Shown: positions 8,471 to 17,517, counted from the first letter of the stretch. The stretch: DNA of 64,000 bases from Leeuwenhoekiella palythoae (GCF_900130045.1 NZ_FQXT01000003.1:682001-746000), one strand, 5' to 3'. Program-made: numbers and translations. The notes: generated by a model from the letters alone, not told the origin.

Positions 8471-9190
8471 TTAAAGCAAGTTAAGTCGCTTCATTAAAAT
8501 AGGTCTATTGGATCTGCTGATAGGAATCACATCTTTTGCGATCAATACACTATTGTCTTCTATATCAATGATCTTATGATAATTGATCACATACGAACGG
8601 TGTATTTTTAAGAACTTACTTTCAGGCAGTTTTTCTTCTATTTTCTTGAGCGTAGAATGGACGGTGTAATTTTTACCTTCGGTTTTAATCAAGATGTAAT
8701 CACCTTTAGCTTCGATGATCAAAATGCTATCAAAATTCAATTTGATCAAACGACGATCGATGTTGATATACAGGTCGTTCTCAGTCTCTTGTTGCGGCTG
8801 ACTTTGTACCGAAGTATCCTGAATAGGCTCTGTGCTTGCTACAAATTGTTGCGCCTTTTGAACGGCCTTCAAAAAACGCGGAAGCGCCACAGGTTTTACT
8901 AAATAATCTACGATGCACTCATATTCAAAAGCCTCGATAGCAAAATTGCGATCAGACGAAGTCAAGACAATTCTAGGCGGATTTTTTAAAGTCTGAATAA
9001 AATCAAATCCTGTAAAATCAGGCATATGAATGTCAAGAAAGATAAGGTCTACCTCGTTTTGATTCAGGTATTTTATCGCACTAATCGCATTCTCAAATTG
9101 AGCTACCACTTCAACATCTGCGGTTTTATCACAGTGGTTGCGAATTATAGAACGTGCTAAAGCTTCATCGTCGATTATAATGCAATTCAT
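8471..9190 (-). CDS. LytTR-family response regulator
   Basis: A 239-residue LytR/AlgR-type regulator. The N-terminal receiver domain shows the acidic pair D7-D8, phospho-acceptor D53 (LIFLDIHMPD), T77/S78 and K99 (YLVKP). After a Gln-rich linker (about 115-140), a C-terminal LytTR DNA-binding domain covers about 145-239, with ILIIEAKGDYILIKTEGK and FLKIHRSYVIN. It is the last gene of the seven-gene operon and nine bases after the HPt gene, which makes it the likely transcriptional output of the relay. Target promoters cannot be read from the window. Confidence 0.92.
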   Translation of the reverse strand: MNCIIIDDEALARSIIRNHCDKTADVEVVAQFENAISAIKYLNQNEVDLIFLDIHMPDFTGFDFIQTLKNPPRIVLTSSDRNFAIEAFEYECIVDYLVKPVALPRFLKAVQKAQQFVASTEPIQDTSVQSQPQQETENDLYINIDRRLIKLNFDSILIIEAKGDYILIKTEGKNYTVHSTLKKIEEKLPESKFLKIHRSYVINYHKIIDIEDNSVLIAKDVIPISRSNRPILMKRLNLL

Positions 9191-9199
9191 AAGTAGGTT

Positions 9200-9517
9200 T
9201 TAAAGCTTCTTGACAAAAGCGTTAAGTTCATCAATGATTTTTTTAAAAGCTGGAGCAGAAGTTGGGTTTTCGGCTCTAAGCTCATTTTCATAAGCCGCTG
9301 CGGTTGCATAAGCTTCTTCCATATTCAAGATACTAATTTTATGTTTTAGCTTATGAACACTTTCGGCAGTTTGTTTAAAATTATTTTGCTCTAAATGAAA
9401 TTGATACTGTTCAAGCTCAGCAGGAAGCTCTTCTTTAATGATACTGATCATTTCCTGCTCAAAGCTAGCAGTTCCGCCGGCGATCTCTTTGATCTTATCT
9501 AAATTTGGCTTTGTCAT
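9200..9517 (-). CDS. HPt-domain phosphotransfer protein
   Basis: A 105-residue all-helical protein. The motif ESVHKLKHKI contains H55, the expected phosphorylated histidine of the H-x-L-K-[GH] signature of histidine phosphotransfer domains. It lies between a histidine kinase (one base upstream) and a LytTR response regulator (nine bases downstream), the expected place for a phosphate shuttle. Neither kinase in the operon has a fused receiver, so the free receiver encoded first in the operon is a candidate intermediate. Confidence 0.87.
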   Translation of the reverse strand: MTKPNLDKIKEIAGGTASFEQEMISIIKEELPAELEQYQFHLEQNNFKQTAESVHKLKHKISILNMEEAYATAAAYENELRAENPTSAPAFKKIIDELNAFVKKL

Positions 9518-9518
9518 T

Positions 9519-10571
9519 TTAGTGTTTGGGCAAGGTAAAATAAAAGGTAGTTCCCTCTTTAGGTTTTGAACTTAACCAAATCTTTCCACCATAGAATTTT
9601 ATGATCTTTAATACAATTGAAAGTCCAATTCCCTTGTGTTTAGCGTCTTGTTCTAAAGTTTGAAAAACTTGAAAAATCTTATCGTGATAGGCAGGATCAA
9701 TACCTCTACCGTTATCAGCAATACTAAATTCATAGCATTCATCACGCTCTTCAAAAGTTACACGTACGACGCCTTGCGCTTTATCATTATAATTAATCGC
9801 ATTCTGAATTAAATTTTGAAACAACTGCTGAAACCTAAACGAATTTCCATAAACTTTAGGCAAGTGCTTTAGCACACTAATTTCTATATGTTTAGGTGTA
9901 TGCATTGTCGCCAGCAGATCTGTCACTAACCGATTGAGATCAATAGCGTGTTTGTCATCTACCGCCTTATCAATAGCCGAATATTCTAAAATCCCCTGAA
10001 TCAGGTTATGCATATGCTCAACGTGTTCTAAAATAAGATCTAGATTTTCTATACTCTCCTCAGATAAGCGGTCATCTTCAATAATAAAATTAGTAAGTGC
10101 ATTGATATTATTGAGAGGCGATTTTAGATCGTGCGAAACGATATGCGCATAGTCATTGAGTTCCTCATTTTGCTTTTCCAGTTGTGCGAGTAATTCGTCA
10201 CGATGTTTATTGGTAGCTATAATTTCGCGTGTCTGGTTATCAATCACACGAGCAAGTTCTAGCGCATCCAGATTGATACTGTCTTTTTTAGGCGTCTCAA
10301 GCTGATTATTATACTTATAGAGTGCCGCAATGGTCTGTGTTAAACTCTCGATTATGTTTTTCTGCTGCGAGGTTTCTTTCTGCAAGTTTTTATTGGCCTC
10401 AAACAACTCATCAGAGCTTAAGGACATGGCACGCTGCACCATAGTCAACTGCTCTTCGTAATTAGTATACGAACTGCTCACAGCATCTAAAAATACCTGA
10501 AGTTGCTCGTCAAGCTCAACACCTTTTTCTAATAAATGCTTCCGTATCTGTCGTTGTAAAAGCCTATTCAT
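9519..10571 (-). CDS. Histidine kinase, FIST/NosP-associated type
   Basis: A 350-residue cytosolic kinase without membrane segments. The N-terminal 75 residues (RQIRKHLLEKGV, then LSSDELFEANKNLQKE) match the conserved helical region seen at the N-terminus of kinases encoded beside FIST-domain proteins. A coiled coil follows, then the HisKA dimerisation domain with H147 (IVSHDLKSP), then the ATPase domain with N box (LIQNAINYND), G1 (DNGRGID) and G2 (KGIGLSIV). Its start abuts the FIST gene stop, so the FIST protein probably controls its activity by contact. Confidence 0.85.
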   Translation of the reverse strand: MNRLLQRQIRKHLLEKGVELDEQLQVFLDAVSSSYTNYEEQLTMVQRAMSLSSDELFEANKNLQKETSQQKNIIESLTQTIAALYKYNNQLETPKKDSINLDALELARVIDNQTREIIATNKHRDELLAQLEKQNEELNDYAHIVSHDLKSPLNNINALTNFIIEDDRLSEESIENLDLILEHVEHMHNLIQGILEYSAIDKAVDDKHAIDLNRLVTDLLATMHTPKHIEISVLKHLPKVYGNSFRFQQLFQNLIQNAINYNDKAQGVVRVTFEERDECYEFSIADNGRGIDPAYHDKIFQVFQTLEQDAKHKGIGLSIVLKIIKFYGGKIWLSSKPKEGTTFYFTLPKH

Positions 10572-11705
10572 CTATTCACTTATTAGCGTTAGTGTCATCG
10601 TTTGATTGTGCAATTCGCAGATGCGATCATCGGCAAATGGAGCGAGCTCTCCATAACTGTAAAATCCTGTGAGCGTGGTATTTTTTCCGAGCACTTCGCA
10701 TACTTCTTCTAACTCTTCCTCTACCCGCTGATGCATGACTAACTTTCGGCCTACACAGCTTACTAAAATGGCCAATTCAGGGGGTGAATTTCGGTGTTCT
10801 ACTGCGCGCTTCGCCGCTTCAGAAGCTCCGTCTACAATACCGTCTACGGTAGCCATCATAAGATTTACCCGTGAACCTTCTGGAGCGTCACCCGCTAAAA
10901 CCATCGCATTGGTGTCTTCATCTATGTTGAGAATCGTACGTACTAACGGATTTTTTTTATGTTCAAACTGAACGCTTAGCGGATAAAGCAATGCCGCCTG
11001 AGGCAATTCTGAAGCTTTATCGCCTAAATACTTTTTGTAGAGATCCAGCGCAGGTCTGTGATCAAGCTCGTACAACACATTACCCGAAGATTTTGTAATA
11101 AGCCGCTCTGGGCCAAAAGAAAACCAACCCCCATAATTGGCAAAACTGATCTCTAGCGAGTCGCCATAAAGGCCTATAAGCACTACTTCGCCTTCCTTAG
11201 CCGGCTGATTATACCCACAAAGGGTTTTCTCAAAACGAGCATCATCTCCACATAAACCTCCAGTAATTGCAATATCAGTATCTAAAACCGATGATAAGCC
11301 GTTAATGAGTTCGCTCCCGTTTACAAAACTTCCTTCAGAAAGAACAAAAACATGTTTGAGTCCGTTTTTATTAATACGCTCTGCAAGAACTTTTCCGGTA
11401 GCAAAACTTTCTTTATTCTGTTCTAAAATGGATGCGCTTACGATCTCAAAAGCAGACTTTTCAAATTCTATAGCGGTATACGCCAAACCATCACTAAGCA
11501 CATTAGTCCCTGTAATTTCGCCAGCAGTGGATCCTAAAACAAGATGCCCGTCAGGAAACTGCGCTCTCAATTGTGTGAAAATCGATTCATCTTCAAGTAA
11601 AAACCGGTTTGAAAACACCAGTACAAGCGGGGCTTTGAGAGACGATGCTACATCAGTATGTTGCCACTTGCCCGATGCATCGCGTGTGCCTTGTTGTATT
11701 TTCAT
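10572..11705 (-). CDS. FIST-domain protein, possible NosP-type NO sensor
   Basis: A 377-residue protein with the FIST N domain (about 25-220: APLVLVFSNRFLLED, LVLGSTAGEITG) and FIST C domain (about 225-365: LYKKYLGDKA, GAPEGS-like AGDAPEGSRVNLMMA, and ELAILVSCVGRKLVM, TLTGFYSYGELAPF). FIST proteins are sensory modules; a subset, NosP, binds heme and NO and regulates a neighbouring histidine kinase. A kinase follows at once in this operon, and an H-NOX sensor lies two genes upstream, which supports the NO link. Heme binding itself cannot be proven from sequence; the wider FIST family is also proposed to bind small ligands such as amino acids. Confidence 0.85.
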   Translation of the reverse strand: MKIQQGTRDASGKWQHTDVASSLKAPLVLVFSNRFLLEDESIFTQLRAQFPDGHLVLGSTAGEITGTNVLSDGLAYTAIEFEKSAFEIVSASILEQNKESFATGKVLAERINKNGLKHVFVLSEGSFVNGSELINGLSSVLDTDIAITGGLCGDDARFEKTLCGYNQPAKEGEVVLIGLYGDSLEISFANYGGWFSFGPERLITKSSGNVLYELDHRPALDLYKKYLGDKASELPQAALLYPLSVQFEHKKNPLVRTILNIDEDTNAMVLAGDAPEGSRVNLMMATVDGIVDGASEAAKRAVEHRNSPPELAILVSCVGRKLVMHQRVEEELEEVCEVLGKNTTLTGFYSYGELAPFADDRICELHNQTMTLTLISE

Positions 11706-11709
11706 TTTT

Positions 11710-14067
11710 TTACTTTTTTAGACTGAAATAAAACGTGGTTCCATCACCCGGCGTACTTTCTAACCAAATATCGCCATGATAAAGATCAATTATTTTCTTT
11801 ACAATTGATAGGCCAATACCTGTTGAATCTTCGTGATCTGTCAAAGACTGAAAGATTTTAAATATTTTATTGTGATATGCCGGTTCGATCCCCATCCCAT
11901 TATCCTCAACAGCAAAAACGTGGCGATGCGCTTCTTCGGTATACCTGATCTCCACCCAGCCTTCTGCTTTATCACAATAGCGTACTGCGTTGCTGATCAA
12001 ATTCTGAAACACCTGCTGAATGCGTATACGATCAATAGGTATGACAGGCATAGGGCCTTTCTTAATTTTAATATGATCAGGAATGTGAATAAGCTCTGTA
12101 ACGCCATCTATCACACTACCTATATCTGTTGCGTCATCCTGAGTATGATCGCGCTGAATACTGCTGTAATTTAAAATACCTGTGATTAAAGCTTCCATCT
12201 TTTCTAAGGTATTTTCTAGATTTTCAAAATTCTCAAGACTTTGATCGTCAAGATGCTGCAAATTATCTTCCTTAATCCAATTGGCCAATGCATTAATACT
12301 TCTCAACGGACTTTTTAAATCGTGAGAAACCACGTGAGCGTATTCTTGCAATTCGCGGTTACTCTTTTCTAGATTGGCAAAAAGCAAATCTTTTTGAGCT
12401 TCTAAATTTTTAATTTCGGTAATATCCAGATGAATCCCTATAGAACCAACAAGCTTTCCGTTGATGTCAAAATTGGGAGCTCCACTAATTAACCAATTAC
12501 GCTTTTGCCCGGTTTTGTTGAGCACCTCAACTTCATAAGAATCAGAAACACCTTGTGCTCTAACTTTAGTTTTGCTGTGAATGATCTCTTGACTTTTAGG
12601 CTTCATAAAAAGTGCTGCAGCTTTTTTACCTATAAGCTCTTCTTTACTGAAACCACTAATTTCACAAAAACTCTGATTGGCTAGTAGAATACGATCCTCA
12701 TTATCTACTTCGAGCAAGCCTAAATTCATATTAGCGATAATACTGCTGTATTTCTCTTTTTGCTGCTGCAAATCGTTCTTATAGCGGCGTTGAAGCGTAA
12801 CATCTGTGTAGCTCCATAAATGCCCTTTGTAGTTACCGTTAGTGAAAATAGGCACAAAATCCCGTTCCAAAATTCGACCATCTTTCAGTTCAAGCTCATC
12901 ACCGGTAACGAGTTCGCGCGCAGAAATGATTTCCTTTATACGCGCCACAAATGCTTCCGGATCTTTAAATAGTGGTTTATTTTCTTCCGCCGCATTAATA
13001 CAGCTTAGGCCTTTTAAAGCTTCCGGCTTTGCCGAAATACCAAACATATCGCAAAACATCTGATTGGTAAGCACAATGTCGCGCTGTTCATCTTCTAATA
13101 AAATTCCGTTTTGTAGTCGGGAAATAAGGGCAGAAAGTCGGTTTTCAGATTCTACCAATTGCTCGCGCGCCAGCAGTTCTTTAGTCACATCTTCAACAGT
13201 GATCACCTCTTGAATCTGCATCCCGTTTTCAGGATTTTTTATCGCTGTGCCATTGATCTTAGTAGTAATGATCTGGCCGCTTTTTGTGATGTACTTTTGA
13301 GTACTTACAAAAGCATTAACCGCTCCTTCTTGCAAAGCCTCTAGCTGCTCTTTATAATCCGATTTTTCAGCAGCAAAGGTTAGGGCTTTTAGGTCTTTTC
13401 CTAAGATTTGATCCTCGGTAAAAGCGAGAATATTTTTAAAGCTTGTGTTACACTTTTGAATCTTACCATCTATGGCAAGCGCTATGCCTAAAGGTGAGTT
13501 GTTTACAATAAATTCAAGCTGTTGTTTTTGCTCCTCAATGATTGTGGCTTTGCTCTCTTCTAAAGTTATATCGCGCACAATGCCCTGCGCGACAATTGCT
13601 TTATTATTCTCATCAAGAATGGTACTGGCATTTATATGAACACGCCTGATCTCACCAGATTTGGTGCGTATACTCACTTTAAAATCTGTGATACTGCCTT
13701 GTTTAAGCAATTTTTTAAAGGCCGTTTCAACAGATTTTTGTTCTTCCTCTAATACTAAATAGGGTAAAAAAACGGGTTCTTTGGTGGCATCATAGCCCAT
13801 TAATGTAACGGCAGCATCGTTCATCTTTAATACCCGACCATCAATATCAATGACGACATAGGCATCAGCCAGATTTTCAAAAACGCCTTGTAACTCAGAA
13901 TTCTTCTGATAAATTAATGATTGAAGTTGATCATTAGATTTTTTTAATTCTTCAGAAAGCGCGTATAGCTCAGTAGACTTTTGCTCTAAAATAGCCTCTG
14001 CAGCTTTACGTGCACTACGCTCGCGAGCGATAAGTCTTTTATATAGCGCTACGTTTTCTGTTTCCAT
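11710..14067 (-). CDS. Four-PAS sensor histidine kinase
   Basis: A 785-residue soluble kinase. An N-terminal coiled coil (1-60) is followed by four PAS domains, roughly 60-175, 180-300, 305-425 and 435-555, each with a recognisable N-x-x-F or M-G-Y/S-G-F core (for instance NQSFCEISGFSKEELIGK). The HisKA domain carries the motif VVSHDLKSPL, and the ATPase domain has LISNAVRYCD, DNGMGIE and STGIGLSIV. No membrane segment. The start overlaps the H-NOX gene by 29 bases, so the two are translationally coupled, as in known H-NOX/kinase pairs where the heme protein controls its kinase. No fused receiver is present. Confidence 0.92.
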   Translation of the reverse strand: METENVALYKRLIARERSARKAAEAILEQKSTELYALSEELKKSNDQLQSLIYQKNSELQGVFENLADAYVVIDIDGRVLKMNDAAVTLMGYDATKEPVFLPYLVLEEEQKSVETAFKKLLKQGSITDFKVSIRTKSGEIRRVHINASTILDENNKAIVAQGIVRDITLEESKATIIEEQKQQLEFIVNNSPLGIALAIDGKIQKCNTSFKNILAFTEDQILGKDLKALTFAAEKSDYKEQLEALQEGAVNAFVSTQKYITKSGQIITTKINGTAIKNPENGMQIQEVITVEDVTKELLAREQLVESENRLSALISRLQNGILLEDEQRDIVLTNQMFCDMFGISAKPEALKGLSCINAAEENKPLFKDPEAFVARIKEIISARELVTGDELELKDGRILERDFVPIFTNGNYKGHLWSYTDVTLQRRYKNDLQQQKEKYSSIIANMNLGLLEVDNEDRILLANQSFCEISGFSKEELIGKKAAALFMKPKSQEIIHSKTKVRAQGVSDSYEVEVLNKTGQKRNWLISGAPNFDINGKLVGSIGIHLDITEIKNLEAQKDLLFANLEKSNRELQEYAHVVSHDLKSPLRSINALANWIKEDNLQHLDDQSLENFENLENTLEKMEALITGILNYSSIQRDHTQDDATDIGSVIDGVTELIHIPDHIKIKKGPMPVIPIDRIRIQQVFQNLISNAVRYCDKAEGWVEIRYTEEAHRHVFAVEDNGMGIEPAYHNKIFKIFQSLTDHEDSTGIGLSIVKKIIDLYHGDIWLESTPGDGTTFYFSLKK

Positions 14068-14605
14068 GACCTTTTTCTATAAAAAACCGTACGTGCGTAC
14101 CATCTGATTTTAACTTTTGAAAACGCACTTTAGAATCAAAACCAAAATAAGTAAACGTCTCGTGCATAAGGCAAAGACCAAAGCTATACATAGCTCTACT
14201 AGAATGGTAGTCTAAAATTAAAGATTGGTTTGTTTTATTTATGGTTTTAAAGGTGGGTAACTGGGAGTCCGGATAAATTTTGCGTACTTCTACGTGAATG
14301 TGATCTTCAATGGAAGCCAATAATTCTAAAGGATCTGTGTAACTGTTTAAAAGCGCCGCATAGCTCGTCTCGATGACTTTAAAAAAATGCTGTGCATAAA
14401 CATATAAAAGTTCGTCTATACTCAGCTGTGTGCGTTCACTTAAAGCGGTTAATAAGCTCACCATCTCGACGAATTTATAAGTGCCTACCGCAGTATAAGC
14501 TCCGCCAGATTCAAGGTCAGACGCCTGAATGATCGCATCAACCATCTCAAGACCAAATTTATCTTCTACAAGCTCTAAAAATTCAGTAAACACAACACCT
14601 TTCAT
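14039..14605 (-). CDS. H-NOX heme-based NO/O2 sensor
   Basis: A 188-residue stand-alone H-NOX (heme NO-binding) domain, starting at the ATG that follows the previous stop in a TGATG overlap; a GTG three bases earlier is possible. The canonical start MKGVVFTEF is present. The proximal heme ligand aligns at H104 (in HVEVRKIYPD), and the heme-propionate-binding Y-x-S-x-R triad is Y133, S135, R137. All key residues are thus intact. The distal pocket lacks an obvious tyrosine at the position used by O2-binding members, but this cannot be settled by eye. It probably senses NO and controls the four-PAS kinase whose gene overlaps it. Confidence 0.93.
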   Translation of the reverse strand: MKGVVFTEFLELVEDKFGLEMVDAIIQASDLESGGAYTAVGTYKFVEMVSLLTALSERTQLSIDELLYVYAQHFFKVIETSYAALLNSYTDPLELLASIEDHIHVEVRKIYPDSQLPTFKTINKTNQSLILDYHSSRAMYSFGLCLMHETFTYFGFDSKVRFQKLKSDGTHVRFFIEKGHGNRKRSAI

Positions 14606-15021
14606 CACGTATGAATTAATTCGTTAAGACTCCAGTAATTTAGCAGATTAGTAATTTTACTCACATAATCTTCATATTTTAAAGGTTTAAGCACATAACC
14701 CGCGATTCCTATTTCATAACATTGCTTTACATCATTATGATTGCTAGAAGTGGTCAAAATGATCGTAGGAATGTATTTAAGCATTGCATCTGCTTTCAAG
14801 ATCTTTAAGAACTCGATCCCATTAATTTTAGGCATATTGAGGTCTAGTAGAATAATATCTGGCAAGGCGCTTTTATCTTCTAAAATATGTAATGCTTCTT
14901 CGCCATTTTTTGCTTCTATCAAATGATGCTTCAGGGCACTCTGTGCGAGCACGCGTTTGAGTTTCATAATCTCAATGCGGTCGTCTTCGATTAACAAAAT
15001 GGTTAAGACTCTTCCTTTCAT
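14605..15021 (-). CDS. Single-domain response regulator
   Basis: A 138-residue CheY-like receiver with no output domain. Acidic residues D13-D14, phospho-acceptor D60 (ILLDLNMP), T90/T91 and K112 (YVLKP) are all present. It resembles Rcp1-type receivers that work with histidine kinases. First gene of the operon; its TGA overlaps the H-NOX start. In this setting it may be the phosphate acceptor between the kinases and the HPt protein, or a separate regulator of protein partners. Confidence 0.9.
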   Translation of the reverse strand: MKGRVLTILLIEDDRIEIMKLKRVLAQSALKHHLIEAKNGEEALHILEDKSALPDIILLDLNMPKINGIEFLKILKADAMLKYIPTIILTTSSNHNDVKQCYEIGIAGYVLKPLKYEDYVSKITNLLNYWSLNELIHT

Positions 15022-15303
15022 TTCAATCTTATTTGAATTGGGTAATTACCTATTAATTTTATTTTACAAGAAAAACCCTTTAGGTTCACTAGACCTAAAA
15101 CATTTTACTTCTAAAAAATTCCAAAGCATAACTCTGAAAATTAATGATCTGTACAAAAGTCTCAATAATGCCCAAAAAATATATTTAAAAGCGGTGAACG
15201 CAATACGAAGTATAGACGAATGGTAGTTTAGTGTAGATAAATAGTAAAAGTACTTGTAGAATAGTACTTTAAGCGCTAGTTGAATATCGAAAAAGGCAGA
15301 AAA

Positions 15304-15337
15304 CAAAAAAGCCTTGCAAAAATGCAAGGCTTTAAAA
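15304..15337 (-). terminator. Terminator hairpin next to tRNA remnant
   Basis: GCCTTGCA (15311-15318) pairs with TGCAAGGC (15323-15330) around a four-base loop, with A-runs and T-runs on both sides. Read on the minus strand it follows the tRNA-like fragment within 13 bases and ends in TTTTTT, the normal layout for a tRNA gene terminator. Confidence 0.75.
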
Positions 15338-15342
15338 AAATA

Positions 15343-15361
15343 TCGGGGTGGCAGGATTGAA
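15343..15361 (-). other. tRNA 3'-end remnant (possible attachment-site scar)
   Basis: On the minus strand these bases read TTCAATCCTGCCACCCCGA, nearly identical to the T-arm and acceptor 3' half of bacterial tRNAs ending in CACCCCGA (a tRNA-Pro-like end), with one base missing from the usual TTCGAATC. No anticodon or D-arm can be found further upstream, so it is only a fragment. Integrating elements commonly leave such 3' fragments. No integrase is visible in the window. Confidence 0.5.
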
Positions 15362-15742
15362 TTACACTAATCAAACCACTCGTATACAGTAATTTACATT
15401 TATAAATTTAAAAAAGGACATCAATTTAGACATCACAGAAAGCGGTTTTAGCTTTCTAACTGCAAATTTAAACTTTTAATACATAAAACTTGATTAATAT
15501 CAAATTTCATCACGAGCATATCGATAAGCATTCAAAAATGAGAAACTCAATCTGAACTTGTCTCCCAACGAGTATAATGAAATCAATGAAAAGAGCCCAG
15601 ATTATTTTGTTATGACCAGTCCCTAAATATGGGTTGAGGTCATAGCTCATTCATGGATAGTAAAATTTTTTCTCATAATATTTAACCACAATACTTCTGT
15701 AAGTAAAATCTCTGAAGTATTGAGTTATTCATTGAAATAAAT

Positions 15743-17470
15743 TTAAGGTTCGATGGAATTATTAGAGGTAGCATATAGCCCAATCAAAGCTCCAGTAAAA
15801 CCACCGGCTACATTGGTAGATAGAATATCTCCGCTTACAGTTCCACCTAAAATTTTATAATTATTGCCATCTGTGGCATAACTGAATTTATAGTCTGCGC
15901 TATCCCCCTCTACTTTCAATGATAGTTTAACATCTAAATCAATTTTTTCACTGGCAATAATCGTTGACTTCCCTTTTTCGGTGCGCTGCAATACAACATA
16001 GTACTCCTTGCCTTTTTTTGTCACCCCGAAAGCATAATTAAATCGCTCATTTTGTAAAACTGTTATACCTGCAAAATCTTCATCCGATTTAGGCGTATAA
16101 GTTAAATCAGTTTTAAAACTAAACGTCCTATGCATTTGACGGTGAAATAACGTTGAAGTGGGTTTCAATTCGGTAATTTCTGTTTCAAAAGGTTCAATTT
16201 CCAGACCTTTTTTGGTGTGCTTTATAAAAGCCTCACGAGGTCCGCGAAGACCAATCCAGCGATAATCTAATTTGTCTGCGCTGAAATCTTCTTTAAACGT
16301 AAAGTTCCCATTAGGAAAATTCCCGTCTTCACCAGTCTTATTCATTACTCCTTCCGGAAGTTCTAAAGTAGGTTCTATAGGTACTAAACCATTTTCAAAA
16401 ACCGGATAGGTCCCAGACCAGTCAACCGGCAGAATAAAGGTTTCTCTTCCTGTATTTACCTGACCGGCTGCATTCGGTCTTATGCCCAGAAAAACGCCAT
16501 ACCATTGACCGTTAGGACCTTCAATGATGTCTGCGTGTCCTGCCCAGTCCACATTGTTTTCGCGATCTTTCGGGAAATAACGTTGTGTCAAAATGGGATT
16601 GCTTGGTGCAGGAACAAATGGCCCTTTTGGATTATCGCTCATAAAGATTACCTCACTGTGCCAGTCACCGGTTCCTCCTTCAGCACACATTAAAAAGTAT
16701 TTGCCATCTTTCTTGTAGAGATGTGGTGCTTCAATCCAGATAGGATTATCAGCCAAATCAACACCTCCGTTTACGATGATCTTATCGGTCCCTTTGATGA
16801 TCTGATCCTTTTCAACATCATATTCCCAAACTTTAATCACCCGGTGCCCCTGATACAATTCTTCTCCTTCGTTAGGCGCATCATTGTGTACCACATAGGC
16901 TTTACCATCATCGTCAAAAAAGATAGACGGATCAATTCCTTGAAAATCAAGTTTAATAGGTTCACTCCAGCCCTGCATCGGGTCTTTGGTTTTGACCACG
17001 ATATTACCCAAACCACCGGCAAAAGCGGTCGTTATCATATAAAAGGTATCGTTGTTTTCATTGTAGGTAATTCCCGGTGCGTAAACACCCTGACTGATCC
17101 CGGTATCATGCACATCCAATTGCGATACGCGATCTAAAACGTGACCGATTTGCTTCCAGTTTACTAAATCTTTAGAATGGAAAATAGGCACACCCGGAAA
17201 CATTGCAAAAGATGATACTACTAAATAGTAGTCATCCCCTTTACGCGTTATAGCAGGGTCAGGATAACACCCCTGAAGAATAGGGTTGTAAAATTCATTG
17301 GCTTCTAACGGATTTTCATTATATACCGCATCATTACCCTCATAAACTACATTGGAGAATACCGGTACGCCTTTTTTTGGAGGGTCTATGCGCTCCTTAA
17401 TTATATCGAAGCTTGTTAAGCTCAAAATTAGCGCCAGAGCCGGGACCAAAATTAAATTTTGTTTTTTCAT
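15743..17470 (-). CDS. GH43 beta-xylosidase/arabinofuranosidase with C-terminal beta-sandwich
   Basis: A 575-residue secreted enzyme with a hydrophobic N-terminal signal. The five-bladed GH43 propeller covers about residues 60-370 with the three catalytic acids visible: the base D in GCYPDPAI, the pKa modulator D in GIDPSIFFDDDG, and the acid E in WIEAPHLYKK. The C-terminal 190 residues match the concanavalin-like domain typical of XynB-type beta-xylosidases (ITVLQNERFNYAFGV). Expected to release xylose, or arabinose, from imported xylo-oligosaccharides. It is the last gene of the minus-strand block, 47 bases after the other GH43 gene. Confidence 0.88.
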   Translation of the reverse strand: MKKQNLILVPALALILSLTSFDIIKERIDPPKKGVPVFSNVVYEGNDAVYNENPLEANEFYNPILQGCYPDPAITRKGDDYYLVVSSFAMFPGVPIFHSKDLVNWKQIGHVLDRVSQLDVHDTGISQGVYAPGITYNENNDTFYMITTAFAGGLGNIVVKTKDPMQGWSEPIKLDFQGIDPSIFFDDDGKAYVVHNDAPNEGEELYQGHRVIKVWEYDVEKDQIIKGTDKIIVNGGVDLADNPIWIEAPHLYKKDGKYFLMCAEGGTGDWHSEVIFMSDNPKGPFVPAPSNPILTQRYFPKDRENNVDWAGHADIIEGPNGQWYGVFLGIRPNAAGQVNTGRETFILPVDWSGTYPVFENGLVPIEPTLELPEGVMNKTGEDGNFPNGNFTFKEDFSADKLDYRWIGLRGPREAFIKHTKKGLEIEPFETEITELKPTSTLFHRQMHRTFSFKTDLTYTPKSDEDFAGITVLQNERFNYAFGVTKKGKEYYVVLQRTEKGKSTIIASEKIDLDVKLSLKVEGDSADYKFSYATDGNNYKILGGTVSGDILSTNVAGGFTGALIGLYATSNNSIEP

Positions 17471-17517
17471 TATAGGAATATTTAGTTTAAGGTGTTTAAA
17501 ATTTATTTGAGTCCAGA

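Larger units (their letters stand above)
15022..15742. other. Long intergenic region with tRNA remnant
   Basis: This 721-base gap has no convincing gene. It contains the upstream region of the H-NOX operon, a terminator hairpin (15304-15337), a 3'-tRNA-like fragment (15343-15361), and a possible weak hairpin, CAATACTTC at 15689-15697 with GAAGTATTG at 15714-15722, just after the stop of the GH43 gene. Small open frames overlap the hairpin and look like chance. Confidence 0.6.

Noticed and set aside
15064-15327. Open frame of 87 codons on the minus strand
   Set aside because: It runs through the terminator hairpin and the upstream region of the H-NOX operon, has an implausible Phe/Leu/Tyr-rich composition and no family resemblance.
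15743-15800. Truncation of the terminal GH43 protein
   Set aside because: The end SNNSIEP is short but the C-terminal beta-sandwich reaches its last expected strand (GALIGLYATS), so the gene looks complete.
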